From: Elysia chlorotica
Taxonomy: Eukaryota > Mollusca > Gastropoda > Plakobranchidae
Direction: 5' to 3'
NCBI GenBank assembly: GCA_003991915.1
Contig: RQTK01000012.1
Location: forward strand, 833,669-897,668
Length of the DNA stretch: 64,000 bases
Shown: in pieces, positions 11,690 to 24,954 of the stretch
Position numbering within the stretch: position 1 is the stretch's first letter
Layout: every line of letters begins with the position of its first letter
Made by a program: the position numbers and the translations under genes
Notes under the pieces: generated by a model
The model's input: only the letters and a program-made list of their open reading frames with translations
Databases searched by the model: none
Told to the model about the DNA's origin: nothing

Positions 11690-13180
11690 TCAATGTCTTA
11701 TAATTACAGCAAGGCTTTAAGATGCTACCTTTCGATGATCGTAATCACAATTAAGGGTTCTACTTCATACGAGAAAAAAAATTATAGCCGGATGCCTAGC
11801 GTTCAGTTCCCAGTTCTAACATTGCCATTGATAAGGTCCAGTCCATGTTACCTATTTGGTCATTAGTACAACTGAGCCTAGGACGTGCGGTCAAACATAA
11901 CGGTGCAGGACTATCCAGAGAGCTTGGTTCTGGGCCAACATGGCTGCGGCCTGGGCTCTGCTGTCCCGTCACAGTGGGGAAGTCACAATCTAATGTTCAG
12001 CAAGGGAGGCAGGGGGCTATTTTCTATGAAACATTATACAGATTTTTTAATTATTTTCACACTATAATAATCTAATCTCTGATTCGGGAAAGCGATGCTC
12101 TCTCCAGATGTAGCGACTCATAGATCTCGAGAAATAGACACGAATCCCGACAGTGGAAGAACAACGTCAGAATCCATGATTAAACACATATTAACATCTA
12201 TCACTATACCTAAAGTGCTTCCGCATAGCAACGCAAGCAGAGACGTATTTTATCAAGTTTTTCACAATACCAATTACAAAAACGGCCCATTGTCATTTTC
12301 ATCGAAACGTAAGAAATTAAACATAAGACGGATGCATCTCTACACCAGTACTTTTCTGCCGATGTCAAGCAGATAGCTCGCGGTTAAACTGACAATGTTC
12401 CACACTCACCGACTTCCTAGTAATAATTATCGTTATGGGCTCTAATCACTTCCTTAGGTCTATGTCATGAAGACTAACACTTCTTGTTGGCCCCTTTACG
12501 GCCATCGTCAGCAACTAAGCTATACCGTGAACGGGTTCCAAGAACAACGTCTGAGAAATAACAGGGCTTTCAGTCTCGGCCATCACATTCCGGTCTGATC
12601 AGTATTCGAACCGATAACTCCTCGTTAGAAAACACATGCTCTGCCGACTATGTTTTTCCGTTCCCAGCAGATATAGTTTGGAAATCGAGAGAAACGTGTG
12701 AGTACGCGAAATTCTGAAGTAAGCAAGGCGGTTAAATAATGTCGGCCACACAAAAACAAACAATGATTGATTGAGCGATTCGGGGTTAAAGCTCTTACTT
12801 AGATTAACACCGCAATAGTTGAACCAGAACTGTCTGGTCGCGTGTTGCATGGCGAATGTTTTAATAAGGGGCAGCTTCAGGACCCGGGACTTGGGCGGTA
12901 GGGAAAGGAAAACGCTGCTATGTTGTTGCATTTCTCATATTTAAGTACCTAGTGAGAGTATGTTGTCAGCTCAAGACGTATAGCAGCAGCTACTGGTGTC
13001 GTATGTACATGTACAACTACATCCTAATCAAACCATGCTATCAGGTTAAAGGCTTTAGAAACACCACTTTTTTCTTTGAACTTGTCACATTAAACGGTAT
13101 AAAACCAATAAAGTACACAGAGAAAGAGACAAAAAAGAAATTGTGAGAGAGGAAGGAAAGGCAAAATGATAGGGAGTGGA
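11690..13180. other. unique intergenic DNA
   Basis: Two frames of about 90-110 codons (12095-12376 plus, 12599-12931 minus) show no recognisable motif. They are not called as genes. Confidence 0.55.
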
Positions 13181-13202
13181 AATAGAGAGAGAGAGCGAGA
13201 GC

Positions 13203-13240
<38 letters not shown>

Positions 13241-13325
13241 GAGATAGAGAGAGAGAGACAGACAGACAGACAGAAGGACAGACAGACAGACAGACCGACA
13301 GACAGAGAGACAAACAGACAGTGAG
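13180..13325 (+). repeat. (GA)n-(GACA)n
   Basis: Compound purine-rich tract with several alternations between GA and GACA. Confidence 0.95.
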
Positions 13326-13897
13326 ACGGAGACATAGAGACATACAAAGAGGCGGAACAAAACATACAGATATCTCTGCAATTCTCGCCACTTCACCTAA
13401 ATACAACAAAGAAAAATAATGGGACATATATATACACTTCAATACAAATAAAGCAAACTTGAGTCTACTATAGAGAGACGGGTGTCAATATTGACGCACT
13501 GCCATCGTACAAAGACAGAACATTTAACTGTTTACGCTCCGGCAGCTCCCAATAGGCACCCCAGGGACAGTCTATAGATAAATACACACTTATTCCTATT
13601 TTAATTGCTGTCTTTCGCCACTGCCACGTAAACAGACAATGTGTTGTTGATTCAGATTTTAAAAATCTTCCCCTCGCGATCAAGGTTGTGAACGTTTTCA
13701 AATTCAAGCAACGATTTTTCTCGATGTATGCTTTTGGATAATTATTATTAATTTTACAACCAGAGTACACCAACTTGCAGAGGATTTTTAGACATATGCG
13801 AAAGACGATTGTATCAACCAAAGAAACGACGTTCGCGTGCAAATGTGGGTGACAATTTGGAGGAAGATCACAGGTCGATGAGAAGGGTGGGTGAGGG

Positions 13898-13899
<2 letters not shown>

Positions 13900-13989
<90 letters not shown>

Positions 13990-14010
13990 CGAGAGACAGA
14001 CAGAAAGACA
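13900..14010 (+). repeat. (GA)n-(GACA)n
   Basis: GA run of about 38 units followed by short GACA. Confidence 0.95.
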
Positions 14011-14205
14011 GACACACAGCAGAGATAGTAGGAGGGGTGAGACAGAGAGAGAACGAAAGGGCGGGAGAGAGACAGAGAGAACGAGGCGGTAGGCATATCT
14101 GTGATCTCTAAAAGACGTCTATGTTTAGACAAAGGGGCGCGTCTTCCAATTAGTCATAGGCAAGCTCGGTCCACATTCGATCCAAGGTCTATGCTAAGAT
14201 TGTAC

Positions 14206-14375
14206 TGTTTGGGTCGGTGTCAAAGTACTGTCACAGTAATGTAATCGGCTGGGGCCGGAGTCCTGGTGTCGCTCTAGACGGCAGAACGTAAAATTGTCAG
14301 ACGTTAATCCCGGGACCCGTCTTATTCATATCCTGTTTGCTGTCGTTTGAAAGTTAAGGAAACCAAACAAACAGC
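14206..14375 (+). mobile_element. SINE copy, body only
   Basis: Body sequence gtttgggtcggtgtcaaagt, then gtcctggtgtcgctc and gtcagacgttaatcccggga, ending gttaaggaaaccaaacaaac. The tRNA-like head is missing or unrecognisable (5' truncation). Confidence 0.65.
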
Positions 14376-14919
14376 CAACCATTGAATCTACCGAAATACA
14401 CGTAATGGCTTTCTGACAATACTGGACACATTCTTGGACAATCCGAGCAATGCGTTCAAAAAATGGTATCTACCGATTTAAATCAGATACATGTACGTGT
14501 CCATCTATAGATGGATGAAAAGACGGGGCTGCTCAGGAATCAAACATTTACACACAGAAAATGGCGAGTATGTTCAAAGCATCTGTTGGCGAGAAGAAGA
14601 TGAAGAAGAAGAAAGGGAGGAGGGATGTTCGCCATTCGAAGAACCGTTTGATCACTTTGTGTCAATGTCTATAAATAGACGCGCTTCGGTGACAAACTTA
14701 TGCAAAACAGCAGGTAGCTTTGAGGTTCGGGTGGTTAAAGTGTTTATCATGGAAGGGAGGGGCGGAAAGAGACTAAGGGCTGGGGAGAGGAGGAGGAATA
14801 AAGGGAGAGATAATAGAGAGAAGTAGAGAGATTTGCTCATCTGATTTTTTGCCGTGATTAAAAACCCCAAATATGCGATTCCTCCCATTTCTCTCACGCT
14901 GTGTCTCCCTCTTTCGATC

Positions 14920-14932
14920 ATCCTCCCTCCCT

Positions 14933-14970
<38 letters not shown>
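14920..14970 (+). repeat. (CCCT)n-(CT)n
   Basis: Short pyrimidine tract. Confidence 0.9.
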
Positions 14971-14974
<4 letters not shown>

Positions 14975-15608
14975 CTTTCTTTCTAGAATTAACTCTTCTC
15001 CTTTTATCTTACTCTGTATCTCTCTCTTCCTCACTCCCCTGCTCTGCGCTCTTCCGTCTATATAATCACTCCCCACTGCCTGGGCCTGGGAGGCCTACCA
15101 CTCGTCACGTGATAGCCGGGCTGTGAGGACCCCCCTTGACGGGCCGGAGTGAAGCACCCTCTCCATGTCTGTGACAAGCACAAGAGGCGGCGAGTAAACA
15201 CGCGCGCTGTGACAAACAGCGTCAGTACACCGGGCTCACTTACAGTCTACCGCCTACACAGGCTGGAACACTTGCTATGTAATAATGTCTATGTCACAGT
15301 CATACCTGGAAATAGTAAGCCCTTCTCGATAGGCACTTCACTATAACTAAACCTCACATACACACACTTACTCTCGTTGGCACACATTCTATATTTATAT
15401 TTATTATTATAGTCATACGTAGAAATGATCAGTAAATTCTTTACAGCGTTTAGTTATTATATATGTATTCCTCTTTTGATAAAAAAACAGATTTTTTTTT
15501 TGGCTAAGCGAACGCTGTTTCCAAAAACCCTTTTAAGAAGATACGCGGCAACGGGTGTGATTCGAACCAAGGATTTCCTTATTGTCAGTCAAGGGCACTA
15601 AAAACAGA

Positions 15609-15660
15609 TCTTGGCAAAAGAGCGCAAGCTCAGAGGCGACTGAACTAATAAAAACAGATC
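15609..15660 (+). pseudogene. LINE tail fragment
   Basis: Contains ggcaaaagagcgcaagctca followed by gaggc and ctgaactaataa, nearly identical to the last coding bases of the element at 60440-60690 (aggcaaaagagcgcaagctc...ggactaataa). The tail is degenerate AAAAC. Confidence 0.55.
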
Positions 15661-16039
15661 TTTACCCCCAAAGTACATTGATTTCTGACGCCAAAGACGA
15701 TGCTCCACGAGATGAAGAGATGTAATAAAGTACACCAGGCTAAAGAGAATCGACCCACACACACACACTATGATTGAATGCTTAGCAGTAAACCCACAAA
15801 CCGTAGTACATTAAGTAGAGCGAGCCTAGTTGTGTATGAGGCTGTTCAACCGTCAACACAATGTTCAAGTCATATAGCGCCGAATCAGAACGTAACTGTT
15901 CTGGAAGAATAGATTGTAAAACGAGATGTTGCTGCCCTTTTAAAACTGACCTGCGGTTAATTTTACGCCCCTAGTTTTTTTAAGAACCCTACTCCGACAG
16001 GGGCCCCTTCTAAGATTCCGAAATTTGATCTGCTGTCTT

Positions 16040-16290
16040 TTAGTCCAGGTAGCTCAATGGTAGAGAGGGTGGTTACCAATCGGCAAGTCCCTTGTTCGAT
16101 TCCCGATTGGACCACCTTGCTCCCTACATGTAAGGTCAGTGTCAGACAGTGTAATAATGTGACCGGCCAAGACAGAAGTCCTGGTATCCTAGCTATGTCT
16201 CTGTGTGGCGGCATGCGATATTGTCAGACGTTTAGTCTTGGGATCCGTCCGCAATCCAATATATCCCTACAAAAACCAAAGGAAACAGTC
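16040..16290 (+). mobile_element. tRNA-derived SINE, most complete copy
   Basis: The head looks like a tRNA gene: an A-box-like GTAGCTCAATGG at 16049-16060 and a B-box-like GTTCGATTCC at 16094-16103, the internal RNA polymerase III promoter. The body that follows (ggtcagtgtcagacagtg, then agtcctggtatcctagc and cagacgtttagtcttggga) recurs at many other places in both orientations, which defines the family. The 3' end is diverged and lacks a clear repeat tail. Confidence 0.75.
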
Positions 16291-16547
16291 AGTCTTTAAA
16301 ATGACGATATTAACAAGTCGATTATGGCTGTGATCGAAACAAATTTATAGAGCTCCCACAAAGACTTCCCACCTACCTACTAATGATACTATAACACAGG
16401 TTTCACTCCAGGAACCACATAACAGAGTCTTAATGAGCGATTTACAACTGATGTATTTCACTTCACTTTCTTGGTTTGATTTAAATCCTGGTAGGACTAA
16501 GATCAGCCCACTCAACAGTATTTTACTTGAACACCAGATATGTACTA

Positions 16548-16705
16548 TGGAGCCGGACTGTGAGTATCATGTGACCTATTGACACAGGAGTTCTCATACA
16601 GCCGCGCTGTCCGTGTGAGAGCACGTCCATTTTCAGACGTAAGTCTTGGAACCCAACTACGCAATAGGCTTGCTGCTTACTGACTTTGAGCGTTAAGAAA
16701 CCAAC
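16548..16705 (+). mobile_element. SINE copy, body only
   Basis: Diverged body: gtatcatgtgacctattgac, then gttctcatacagccgcgctg and cagacgtaagtcttggaacc, ending gcgttaagaaaccaaccc. It sits about 260 bp after the full copy at 16040 in the same orientation. Confidence 0.6.
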
Positions 16706-17289
16706 CCAGCCTGGCCCCTACATGTGCTCAACACTAACAGGTAAAGGATGCAGGCACTTCCAACACTCAGTATAGTTCCGAGACTGGGCCTGTTCCTATG
16801 GAACCCTTGGCCGTGACTGAAACTAATACAGTTATGTCAGTCGCCGCGAAGTCTTCTCACCTACATACTATTCCGACCATCAAAGGCTCCACTCCACACT
16901 TGGCCGACATTAAACAGTCATAGAGATAACGACCTACCCAGTCCTGACTCGGCGACAGCGGAAACTCGAGAAGGCCAAAGCCATATTTTAGCCGGTATTA
17001 TGGTAGAGGGACAGTCCACACAAAGCGGTTTTTATAGCTGGCGGCTAATTCGATACAACTCTTGATAGTTTACGACCGTGGCCTAAACTATTAGCGTTTA
17101 TCACGCATGAAGCTCGGTCTGGAGTGATATAGAACCTGGGATAGAGAATAACCATCATGACGTATTGGTTAGGTTGAAGAATTTTCCGAAAGTGGTTCAG
17201 GCGGAGTTGATAGAAGCTGGCGGTTACGAGGTTGTTTTGTGGTTGATTTCTTAACTTCTTAATAATTATTATGTGCTCCTGCAAAGAGA

Positions 17290-17440
17290 CAGTGCTGAGA
17301 CGCGGGGACGTCAGTCTGTCTCAGCAGGTCACTTCACACTGACACCTTCACTGGGAACCAAGTCCGACAACTCTGTCCGCTCGTGGGATCGAACCGAGCA
17401 CATCCCGAGTCGAGGCTCCGGCTGCTTCGAGTTTAGCGTC
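17290..17440 (-). mobile_element. SINE copy, antisense
   Basis: Contains the antisense body (gtctgtctcagcaggtcact) and an antisense tRNA-like head with gggatcgaaccgagcac as the reverse B box. The 3' part of the element is missing. Confidence 0.5.
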
Positions 17441-18271
17441 CAGCGTCAACAATATAGGCTATACTAAGAGGAGGGCCCAAGACTAACGTCTGGCAATCTT
17501 TTTACGCTAGGTGTTAAGCCAGCTGTTAAATAAAATAACATGGCGTGGGCTGTGGTCAGCTTGGACACGAGCCGGGGACTGACCAGCGGACTTTGCCGAC
17601 TCGAGCACCCCAGGCCTGAGCCATTTCCACGCCTGGCCAAAATCTTTTCAACACTTGAGCCCAAATCCCGTCAGGTTGGGGGAAAAGCGTATGTGTATCC
17701 AGCGGTGACCTGCTATGACTTGAACTGTTAGAGCGGCGACGGTTAGCTCGGCCAATCGCCAGGTGATTAGCTCAAGCCAGGCTATGCCAGGCCCGTGCTC
17801 TCTGAGCTCAGTATTGGCCGTCAGCGCTCAGTGATAGATCTGGAGGGTCTACGACATAATTCTAGTGCCGGGACAAACTGGACGACACAGTCTATAGATC
17901 ATGAGATGGCACAGCTGGTGAGGAACTGTTCTCAGCTGTCTTCATCTTTTGTGACTTTCTTTCCATGAAATGAGACAAACACCCTATCTTCCCACTAAGT
18001 GCGAACATGCAGCGGCACAGTGAGCGTCGTAAAGATGGCAGTAAAAACCAATGGTCAAGGTTACGGAATTCCCCCATCTGTCCCCGTACATGACGGTACT
18101 TCGTTGGGCTGGGAATAATCAGATGCGTGCGGTGCGAGATCTCAACGTTGTTTAGTAGAATCCAAAAACAAAAATTGAAAGAGTATAACGAACAGCGTTT
18201 TGTTCAAAGAACTCAATTGTGCTGGTGTTTATAAAGATACAGACTGGACAAAAGTAACATTATGTGAAAAT

Positions 18272-18298
18272 GCGAGAGAGGGAAGGAGATAGAGAGAC

Positions 18299-18341
<43 letters not shown>
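18272..18341 (+). repeat. (GA)n
   Basis: Immediately adjacent to an antisense SINE fragment at 18350. Confidence 0.9.
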
Positions 18342-18344
<3 letters not shown>

Positions 18345-18349
18345 TGTTA

Positions 18350-18462
18350 TTGGGATGGTTTATTGTCCAACAACAGCACTATATAGGGTATATTGTAGAT
18401 GAGCCCCAAAACGGATGTCTGACAATTTTATTTGCTGCCACACATGAGACAGGGCGGGGATA
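18350..18462 (-). mobile_element. SINE 3' part, antisense
   Basis: Reads ggtttattgtccaacaacag, then cactatatagggtatattgt and gctgccacacatgagacagg on the plus strand, the reverse complement of the family 3' half. It follows a (GA)n tract directly. Confidence 0.6.
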
Positions 18463-19039
18463 CCAAAGAGACAAAGAGAGCAGGAGAGAGAAATGGAGAG
18501 ATGAAAAGAGACAGGGCGACAATGGCAGAGAACTAGAGAAATGGGAGGGAAAGATTTGACAACGTCCTTTTGCATAATTATGTACGCACTCGTGCAGTAA
18601 TACTATTGTATCGACAGAGCTCACAATTAATAACCGCTGGCTCGCGACCTACAAACCTGGACACTTCAAAGCCGACAAACAATCTGGGCTCGTCCACCAC
18701 CCACGCCTACGCACACTTCGAGCTATTCGCCACCTGACTCTTGTCTTTAGTCTTAGTAACAACAGCAGGTACATGTATTTCAAGAATGATTTTTGTTCAC
18801 ATGCATTTTATACTCTTTAAACTTCTTTTTCTTCCTGTTGACTTCCTGGGGTGACTCGAACAAGGGCAACGTGGTTTTCTGATCGTTCACTGGCTGCGTG
18901 TGTGTTAGGATCAAGCTAAGATATGAGAGCTGTAGACCAAGTGTGGGATTCACCAGCTAAAACGTGAATCACTCGGAGAGGCCAAGGCACTACTAGCTGC
19001 GCTTTCTGGCGTCCAACTGACAGGGTTGAGAAAAACGGT

Positions 19040-19150
19040 TGGGTTGGTTTAACGTCCAACAGCAGCACTATATAGGCTATATTGTGGACGGGCCCCAAGA
19101 CGAACATCTGACAATTTAATGTGCTGCCACACATGAGACAGGACGACCAT
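19040..19150 (-). mobile_element. SINE 3' part, antisense
   Basis: Starts ggttggtttaacgtccaaca and continues gcactatataggctatattg, gacgggccccaagacgaac and gctgccacacatgagacagg. Very close to the copies at 18350 and 43755, giving a clear 3' consensus. Confidence 0.65.
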
Positions 19151-19199
19151 CAATGTGACACTGCCACGGTGGTGTCATAATACCGGATTGCAGTATTAC

Positions 19200-20320
19200 T
19201 AAAACACGTTAAATGACAATTGTTCTGTTATCTTTCCGCCTCCCTTTCTTGGACTTTTCCCGTCTCAAAAGCTAAGTAGACTCACAGGACAGTAGCAGAT
19301 TAAAAGTATAGTTTCGTTAGTTAAAGCCTCTTGGTTCGCTGTGGAACACGGGGCAGCATAAAAAGTATATGTACATGATAATAAACTCATTGTTTATGGT
19401 TGATGTCTTTTGACACCTAATGAATATTATAATAAAGTGTGACCCACAAGAAACAAAACAGACTATCCAGCCCTGACCAACGCAATATGATTGAAGTTTA
19501 TTTGGTTAACTACATTTCTCCAAACTTTAGAAGTTCATTGATAGTGGGAGGTTAGTCTTTTATCTGTTTAAGTACTGAAACACACTAGTCTAGCTTGTCG
19601 TGCCTAAGTTAATATGTAAATCATAGATTAACGCTAATCCTTGCCAAAGCGGACATGGGTTGCGCTTTGATGTCATCCTAGTAGAAAAGAAAACACATGC
19701 CTTCATAAATCATATTGCGTTGGTCAGGGCTGGAGGACGAGGACGAGGGGGAGAAGGAGAGAGATGAGGAGGAGGAGGAGAAGAGGAAAAAGAAAGGGAG
19801 GGGAGAGGAAGAATAAAACTCTGGGATAAGAGAACGCAGAGAAGCTATCGGTGACAGTAATGAGAGCTGACACACGCCTCACACACAGAGCTGTCGGTGC
19901 GCTGGTGGTTGTACCTGCATGGTGGCCGAGCTGGCGGCTTTTGTGCCGTCACCCCAAACTACCATTTCTAGTCGAGTCGAGTCCACACAGTGGTCAGTGT
20001 CTACAAAACTACATAATACATAGATACAATTGCTTGCTCCTGACCACAACCGTCTCACCCCTGCTTACTGACTGGTCCTAGGCCAACAGGTTCTACACTG
20101 CAATTTGTTATTATGTTGCATATACTGTACGTACAATAAACAAAAATGTGTTTTCTTCTGTGAAAGGTGGGCGGCTGCATGAGTAATCGCCATGGGAAGA
20201 TAATTATTTATGTCCGTACAATGTAGTTTTGTGTGTTACATGTAAGTCTAAACAAAAAATTCAAATGAAGGAAACTATGTGCACTATTACCCCTTGAGAA
20301 ATAGCATAAATCATAATTAT
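19200..20320. other. unique AT-rich DNA
   Basis: Only a purine-rich stretch at 19730-19815 stands out. Confidence 0.6.
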
Positions 20321-20321
20321 A

Positions 20322-20456
20322 TGGTAGAGAGAGAGAGAGGGAGAGAGAGAGACAGAGAGAGAGAGAGAAAGACAGACAGAGAGAGACAGACAGAGAGAGA
20401 ATGACAGACAGACAGACAGTAAGACAGACAGACAGACAGACATACAGACAGACAAA
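20322..20456 (+). repeat. (GA)n-(GACA)n
   Basis: Compound tract ending in interrupted GACA. Confidence 0.95.
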
Positions 20457-20863
20457 GAGGCGTTCGCTACTTGTTCATGTCCCATTAAAACCATTAAAAT
20501 GACAAAGAATGGAATAAGGATTAGTTTTACGAGCTTGTCCCTGAGTTAACGATTGCGTTTGTTGTTGTGCTCAATCCATGTTTGTTAATGTCCTGTAGAG
20601 GTTGGTCGCTGTTTGAGTGGAGACAGGAAAGGGAGGGATCAGTTTTAATCTTGTCAAATTAGTAATGATTCAAAAGAATATTAAAATGACAAATAGAGAA
20701 AAACCTAGCGAGCGATTCCCATAAACAGAAAGGAGTTTGAAGGGAGTGTGCGTGGGGGGAGACGAAGCACAAGGGGAGAGAAACGAATCAAGAGACAAAG
20801 AATCAAAGAGAGAAAGACACGGAGACCTAAGGTGGCTCTGGTCAAGTTGTCTGACAGTCACAC

Positions 20864-20912
20864 CAACAGCAACAACAACGATAATAACAACAACAACAAT
20901 GATAACAACAAC

Positions 20913-20990
<78 letters not shown>
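20864..20990 (+). repeat. (AAC)n-(AAT)n
   Basis: AAC-rich start switching to pure AAT; the same order occurs at 37520 and 63255. Confidence 0.95.
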
Positions 20991-20992
<2 letters not shown>

Positions 20993-21565
20993 CAGCCAAA
21001 TAGTGAACCAGGACTAGGACTAGGACTACAGTTACAATGCTAACGTATGTGTAGCGGCTTAGTCACAGTGTCAGTCAGAACATAAACATGCCATGTCCTC
21101 CTGTCTAGATTTAAGATCATAAGTACAACGTAGCCCTTCTCGTATCTTAAAAATACTAAAGAGTCGTACTCTAACCACAACTGTGTATGTGCAATCCGTA
21201 GACTATAACAGGCGGGGGGTTCAAAAGTATTGTTGACATTACTAGTGATGATGTAGCACGGTCCGGCCATCTCTGTCACAACCACAGATGTGTATTAATA
21301 GCATTACTAGACATCTGTGATCACAATACATAGCACTGACTGACTGACTGCCTGGCGGAATGTGTGTCCGTTTGATTATCTCACGGTGTTCACAAGTCGG
21401 GAACATACAGCGCGCAGCGCATACCACTAGTTGTCTAATAAGAAAACTAAACCTGGGCTGTAAGAAAAAGAGAAAAAAAATACATGGGGCTCGAACCCGC
21501 ACCCTCTATGCTGAACTCTCATTGCCAAAAGACTCGCATACCGCCGCCGGTCTTCTTCAATGAAT

Positions 21566-21566
<1 letters not shown>

Positions 21567-21618
<52 letters not shown>
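21567..21618 (+). repeat. (GA)n
   Basis: Dinucleotide tract upstream of a partial tRNA-like head (cggtggctcagtcgggtagc, 21630-21650). Confidence 0.95.
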
Positions 21619-21622
<4 letters not shown>

Positions 21623-23023
21623 GGATCATCGGTGGCTCAGTCGGGTAGCGCTCTATATTGCACTACAGTGAATCACATGTTTAAATTTAAAATTTAGCTG
21701 GTGACGCCCGAATATTTTCTGTGGGAGCATATCCCTTAACATACGATTGAGGAGTGACAATCTAAAACCTACAAGTAGAACGAACTTCTGGCCGATAGAT
21801 GGCAAGAAAGTACAGATGACTTAGACGGAGATCGAACCCGCGCCCTCTCATGCGGCACCCACTCGCCTCCGTTGGCTAAGTGTGGACAAGACCAGATACA
21901 GCACGCAGGCCCGCCTGTGTCGTCCCATGTCGTGGCCCAAACTGCCTGGTTTCTTGTTATACATCCTCATCGACAGACACTTGATAATGACGTATGGGGG
22001 AGCGGAGCACATTCCGAGAAGCGTTATGTATAAATTTACGTATCCGAGGCATACAAATGGAATTCATAGTTTAAACAACGATCTCGTCAGTGTAACTCCA
22101 TCAAACGACACCGTACCTGCACATGGACTGTAGTGCCTGCATTGAAGCAGGCTACAGAGAAGCTCTCCAACTTGTTTGCTCTATCCACTAATAAAACACT
22201 GCACACTAACCCACAAGATACAGAATGATACAAGTCTGTACAGGAAAAACCAACAGACTGTAGCACCCGATTGCAGAATGAGGAGCGATGCCCGTAAAGA
22301 ATTCTCCTGGGGAGACCAGGGCCCCGTGAAAGCCCTTATAAACGGTAGCAAACTGTAACGGACAAATGATAAAACTGATGTATAGCGAGTGTAAATATAG
22401 AGGACAAAACATTGGCAAATATGCGGCACTGGATCGAGAACATTACTCCACTAGACAAACCCAAGACATTACTCTATTTTGGTGGGTGTCATGATTGTCC
22501 ACTTGTCTAGGCGTGAGCGTTTTACCTCAATCGCATATTGGAAAAATCCGTTACAATCACCCACTTTTCTACTTAAGGGTTCTTTTGTTGTTGTAACAAT
22601 CTTGTCATTATAAATGTTTGCGATGGAGATAGGAGTTTTATTACAAGGATTGGAAGGGGGGAAAGACAGGAATGGCATGGCTGGATTTTAGCCTTGTGCA
22701 ACCATGTGCCTGAAAATTTTTCAACTCCAGAGCGCGGGAACTTGGCGGCCACTACTGTATTCTACTGTATTCTATTGTCACTGTCCCTGCCTGTAGCACC
22801 CTGGCCGTGTGTTTAAAGGCTCAAGCCCGTGTCTCGGAGTGGGCGAGATGTGGAGTGGACATAAATCTTCCTGTCCTGTGGGTCTCCAGTACCGAGAGCG
22901 GCTTCAAACCTGTTATGTACGACAGTCGTAGACCTCAAGGTTACAACACACGGCTCATCCTGGTCTTCTTTCTCTCAACCCTGTCTCTTCCTATTAGTGT
23001 ATTTCTATATCTCTATCTCTCTC

Positions 23024-23024
<1 letters not shown>

Positions 23025-23070
<46 letters not shown>
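23025..23070 (+). repeat. (CT)n
   Basis: Pure dinucleotide tract. Confidence 0.95.
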
Positions 23071-23329
23071 ATACACACACTCACACTACTTATGACGGTA
23101 CCTAACCTATGAGTACATTATTCGACTACCGGCAATAGCGGCTCATATTGCTGTTAGAGATTCAGAATGTTGGGCACAGTGTATTAGTTTACCATCTCCC
23201 AAATAACATTATGCGGTGCAAGACTGCAGGCGAACTGCCATGCTGGGTTAGTTAGAAATCAAGATTTTTATACGGATTGAACATTATTAACCTCAAACTC
23301 TTTAAAACAGGGCATGAAAAATGGCAAGC

Positions 23330-23351
23330 AGAGAGAGAGAGAAAGAGAGAG

Positions 23352-23398
<47 letters not shown>

Positions 23399-23410
23399 CA
23401 GAGACAGATA
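23330..23410 (+). repeat. (GA)n
   Basis: Interrupted dinucleotide tract, complementary to (CT)n at 23025-23070 about 260 bp away. Confidence 0.95.
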
Positions 23411-23604
23411 GAAGGACAAACCAATAGTCCAGCATGGCCCCCTGTGAACAGTTCCGTACTGAGTCCTTGGCCAGTGTAATTTAACCCTAGACCTTTGAAA
23501 TACAATACTGTAATATGCTATAATGTTAGAGAAGAACCTTATTCCGGCAAGCTCTCTCGCTCTCTCAGTGAAAATGTGCTCTGCAAAAGGTCGATTTCTT
23601 AATG

Positions 23605-23790
23605 CCCAACGTCAGCAAAATAAGCTTAATTAACCGGACGGGCCCCAAGACCATGCGGCTGACAATTAGTGTGCTGCCACACATCGCGGTGATACCATTG
23701 CATTACAAATACTTGTGTTAGCCAATCACATCACACAGACACCAACCCAACCAGCACGCTGCATCAATCTGTAATACGGTACATACAGCG
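23605..23790 (-). mobile_element. SINE copy, antisense
   Basis: Plus strand reads cccaacgtcagcaaaataag, gacgggccccaagaccatgc and gtgtgctgccacacatcgc, then accaacccaaccagcacgct at the body start. Diverged from the consensus. Confidence 0.55.
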
Positions 23791-23884
23791 TTCTCATGGA
23801 TCGAACGCTCTTTTCTCCTGGGTGGAGATACTATCATACGTGCTCTCTCTTCTGGTTCCCTATTAGGGGGGGGGGGGTCATACA

Positions 23885-24060
23885 CAACGACGAATCCCAA
23901 GACCTACGTCTGACACTTTACCACATGGATACTCGTCCGAAAACCAACATCTGACGACTATGCATCCTGCCACGAAGAAACAGAGCTGGTCTCGAGACGT
24001 CTTTCTATAAGTATGTACATGTACATCGACACCGACCCAACCAGTATAGTAGTCCAGCCC
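23885..24060 (-). mobile_element. SINE copy, antisense, degenerate
   Basis: Carries two successive fragments with the caagacctacgtctgacac and ccaacatctgacgactatgc pattern, then cagagctggtctcgagacgt and cgacaccgacccaaccagt. The repeated 3' half suggests one copy inserted beside or into another. Confidence 0.5.
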
Positions 24061-24950
24061 CTTTTGACTGGCTGAAATTTAATTGAAATCATGGCCATAG
24101 AGCAGACAGCCACGGACTGAGGGTATCCAAGTGCTCTAGCAATTTCGGGAGATAAGAAAGAAACGGAGATATGGAAGTCTTGTATGTAAGTAAAAACCGT
24201 CGGGCGTTGTGTGGTGTGCGGTGACCGTTCTGAGTAGAGACATAAGACCACAAGTTCAGAAGTCGGTCTTGGACACACAATACCAAGTTCCGTGTTTGAT
24301 CTTACGACAAACTGGCTGATCCAAGTTGCTTACTTTTAAAGGTAGTTGTGGCTGTCACTCGCAGTCGAGTTTTCTGACTCGAATAATCCAAGAAACATGG
24401 AACAAAATTATAGTACTGACATAGTTGCACATCCTTAAACGAAAAAAAACCACTTCTCCAGAAAGTCCCAGCAAGTCCAAGGAATGCTGAATGTGCACCG
24501 GTATCCTGACTGACGAGTCTGGAACCAGACGCACACAGGACATCGCATGAAATCTATATAAACACTCAGTCCAATCACAAAGACAGAAATAAGAAAAATT
24601 GCCCAGTCTCATTAAAAATTACTGCACAGCCTTAATCTAACTGACGAGTCTAGGATCGTAATCTCGCACACATAACCTCTGTTTTTGGAATCTAACCGAA
24701 TTCCTGCAGCCGTCTTGACTTCTCAATTATAAGGGGAAAACAAAAAACAGTAACAAACAAATCTCCAATTAATGCTGCACAGATACCGCTATTCTAGCTG
24801 ACGATTCTAGGATCACATACGTGCACATAAAAAATCTCCGCTTCCGAATTGACCAACATTAATCTCCGACTGTCTGGAATCTTCATTACGCCTGACCTGT
24901 CCAGTAAAATGTAGAGATCTGGCCCAGGTAGGTAGGTACCAGTCCCGCCT
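24060..24950. other. unique DNA with a diverged internal repeat
   Basis: Two similar stretches recur about 290 bp apart: tcctgactgacgagtctgga with caatcacaaagacag near 24510-24590, and ctagctgacgattctaggat near 24790-24820, with a third echo ctaactgacgagtctaggat at 24637. This suggests an old tandem repeat. No genes seen. Confidence 0.45.
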
Positions 24951-24954
24951 GTTG

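Noticed and set aside
12095..12376. 93-codon plus-strand frame
   Set aside because: No motif and AT-rich, non-biased codon use.
16049..16103. Functional tRNA genes
   Set aside because: A- and B-box-like motifs occur at several sites but the cloverleaf pairing and acceptor stem are degraded and SINE bodies follow, so they are tRNA-derived repeats.
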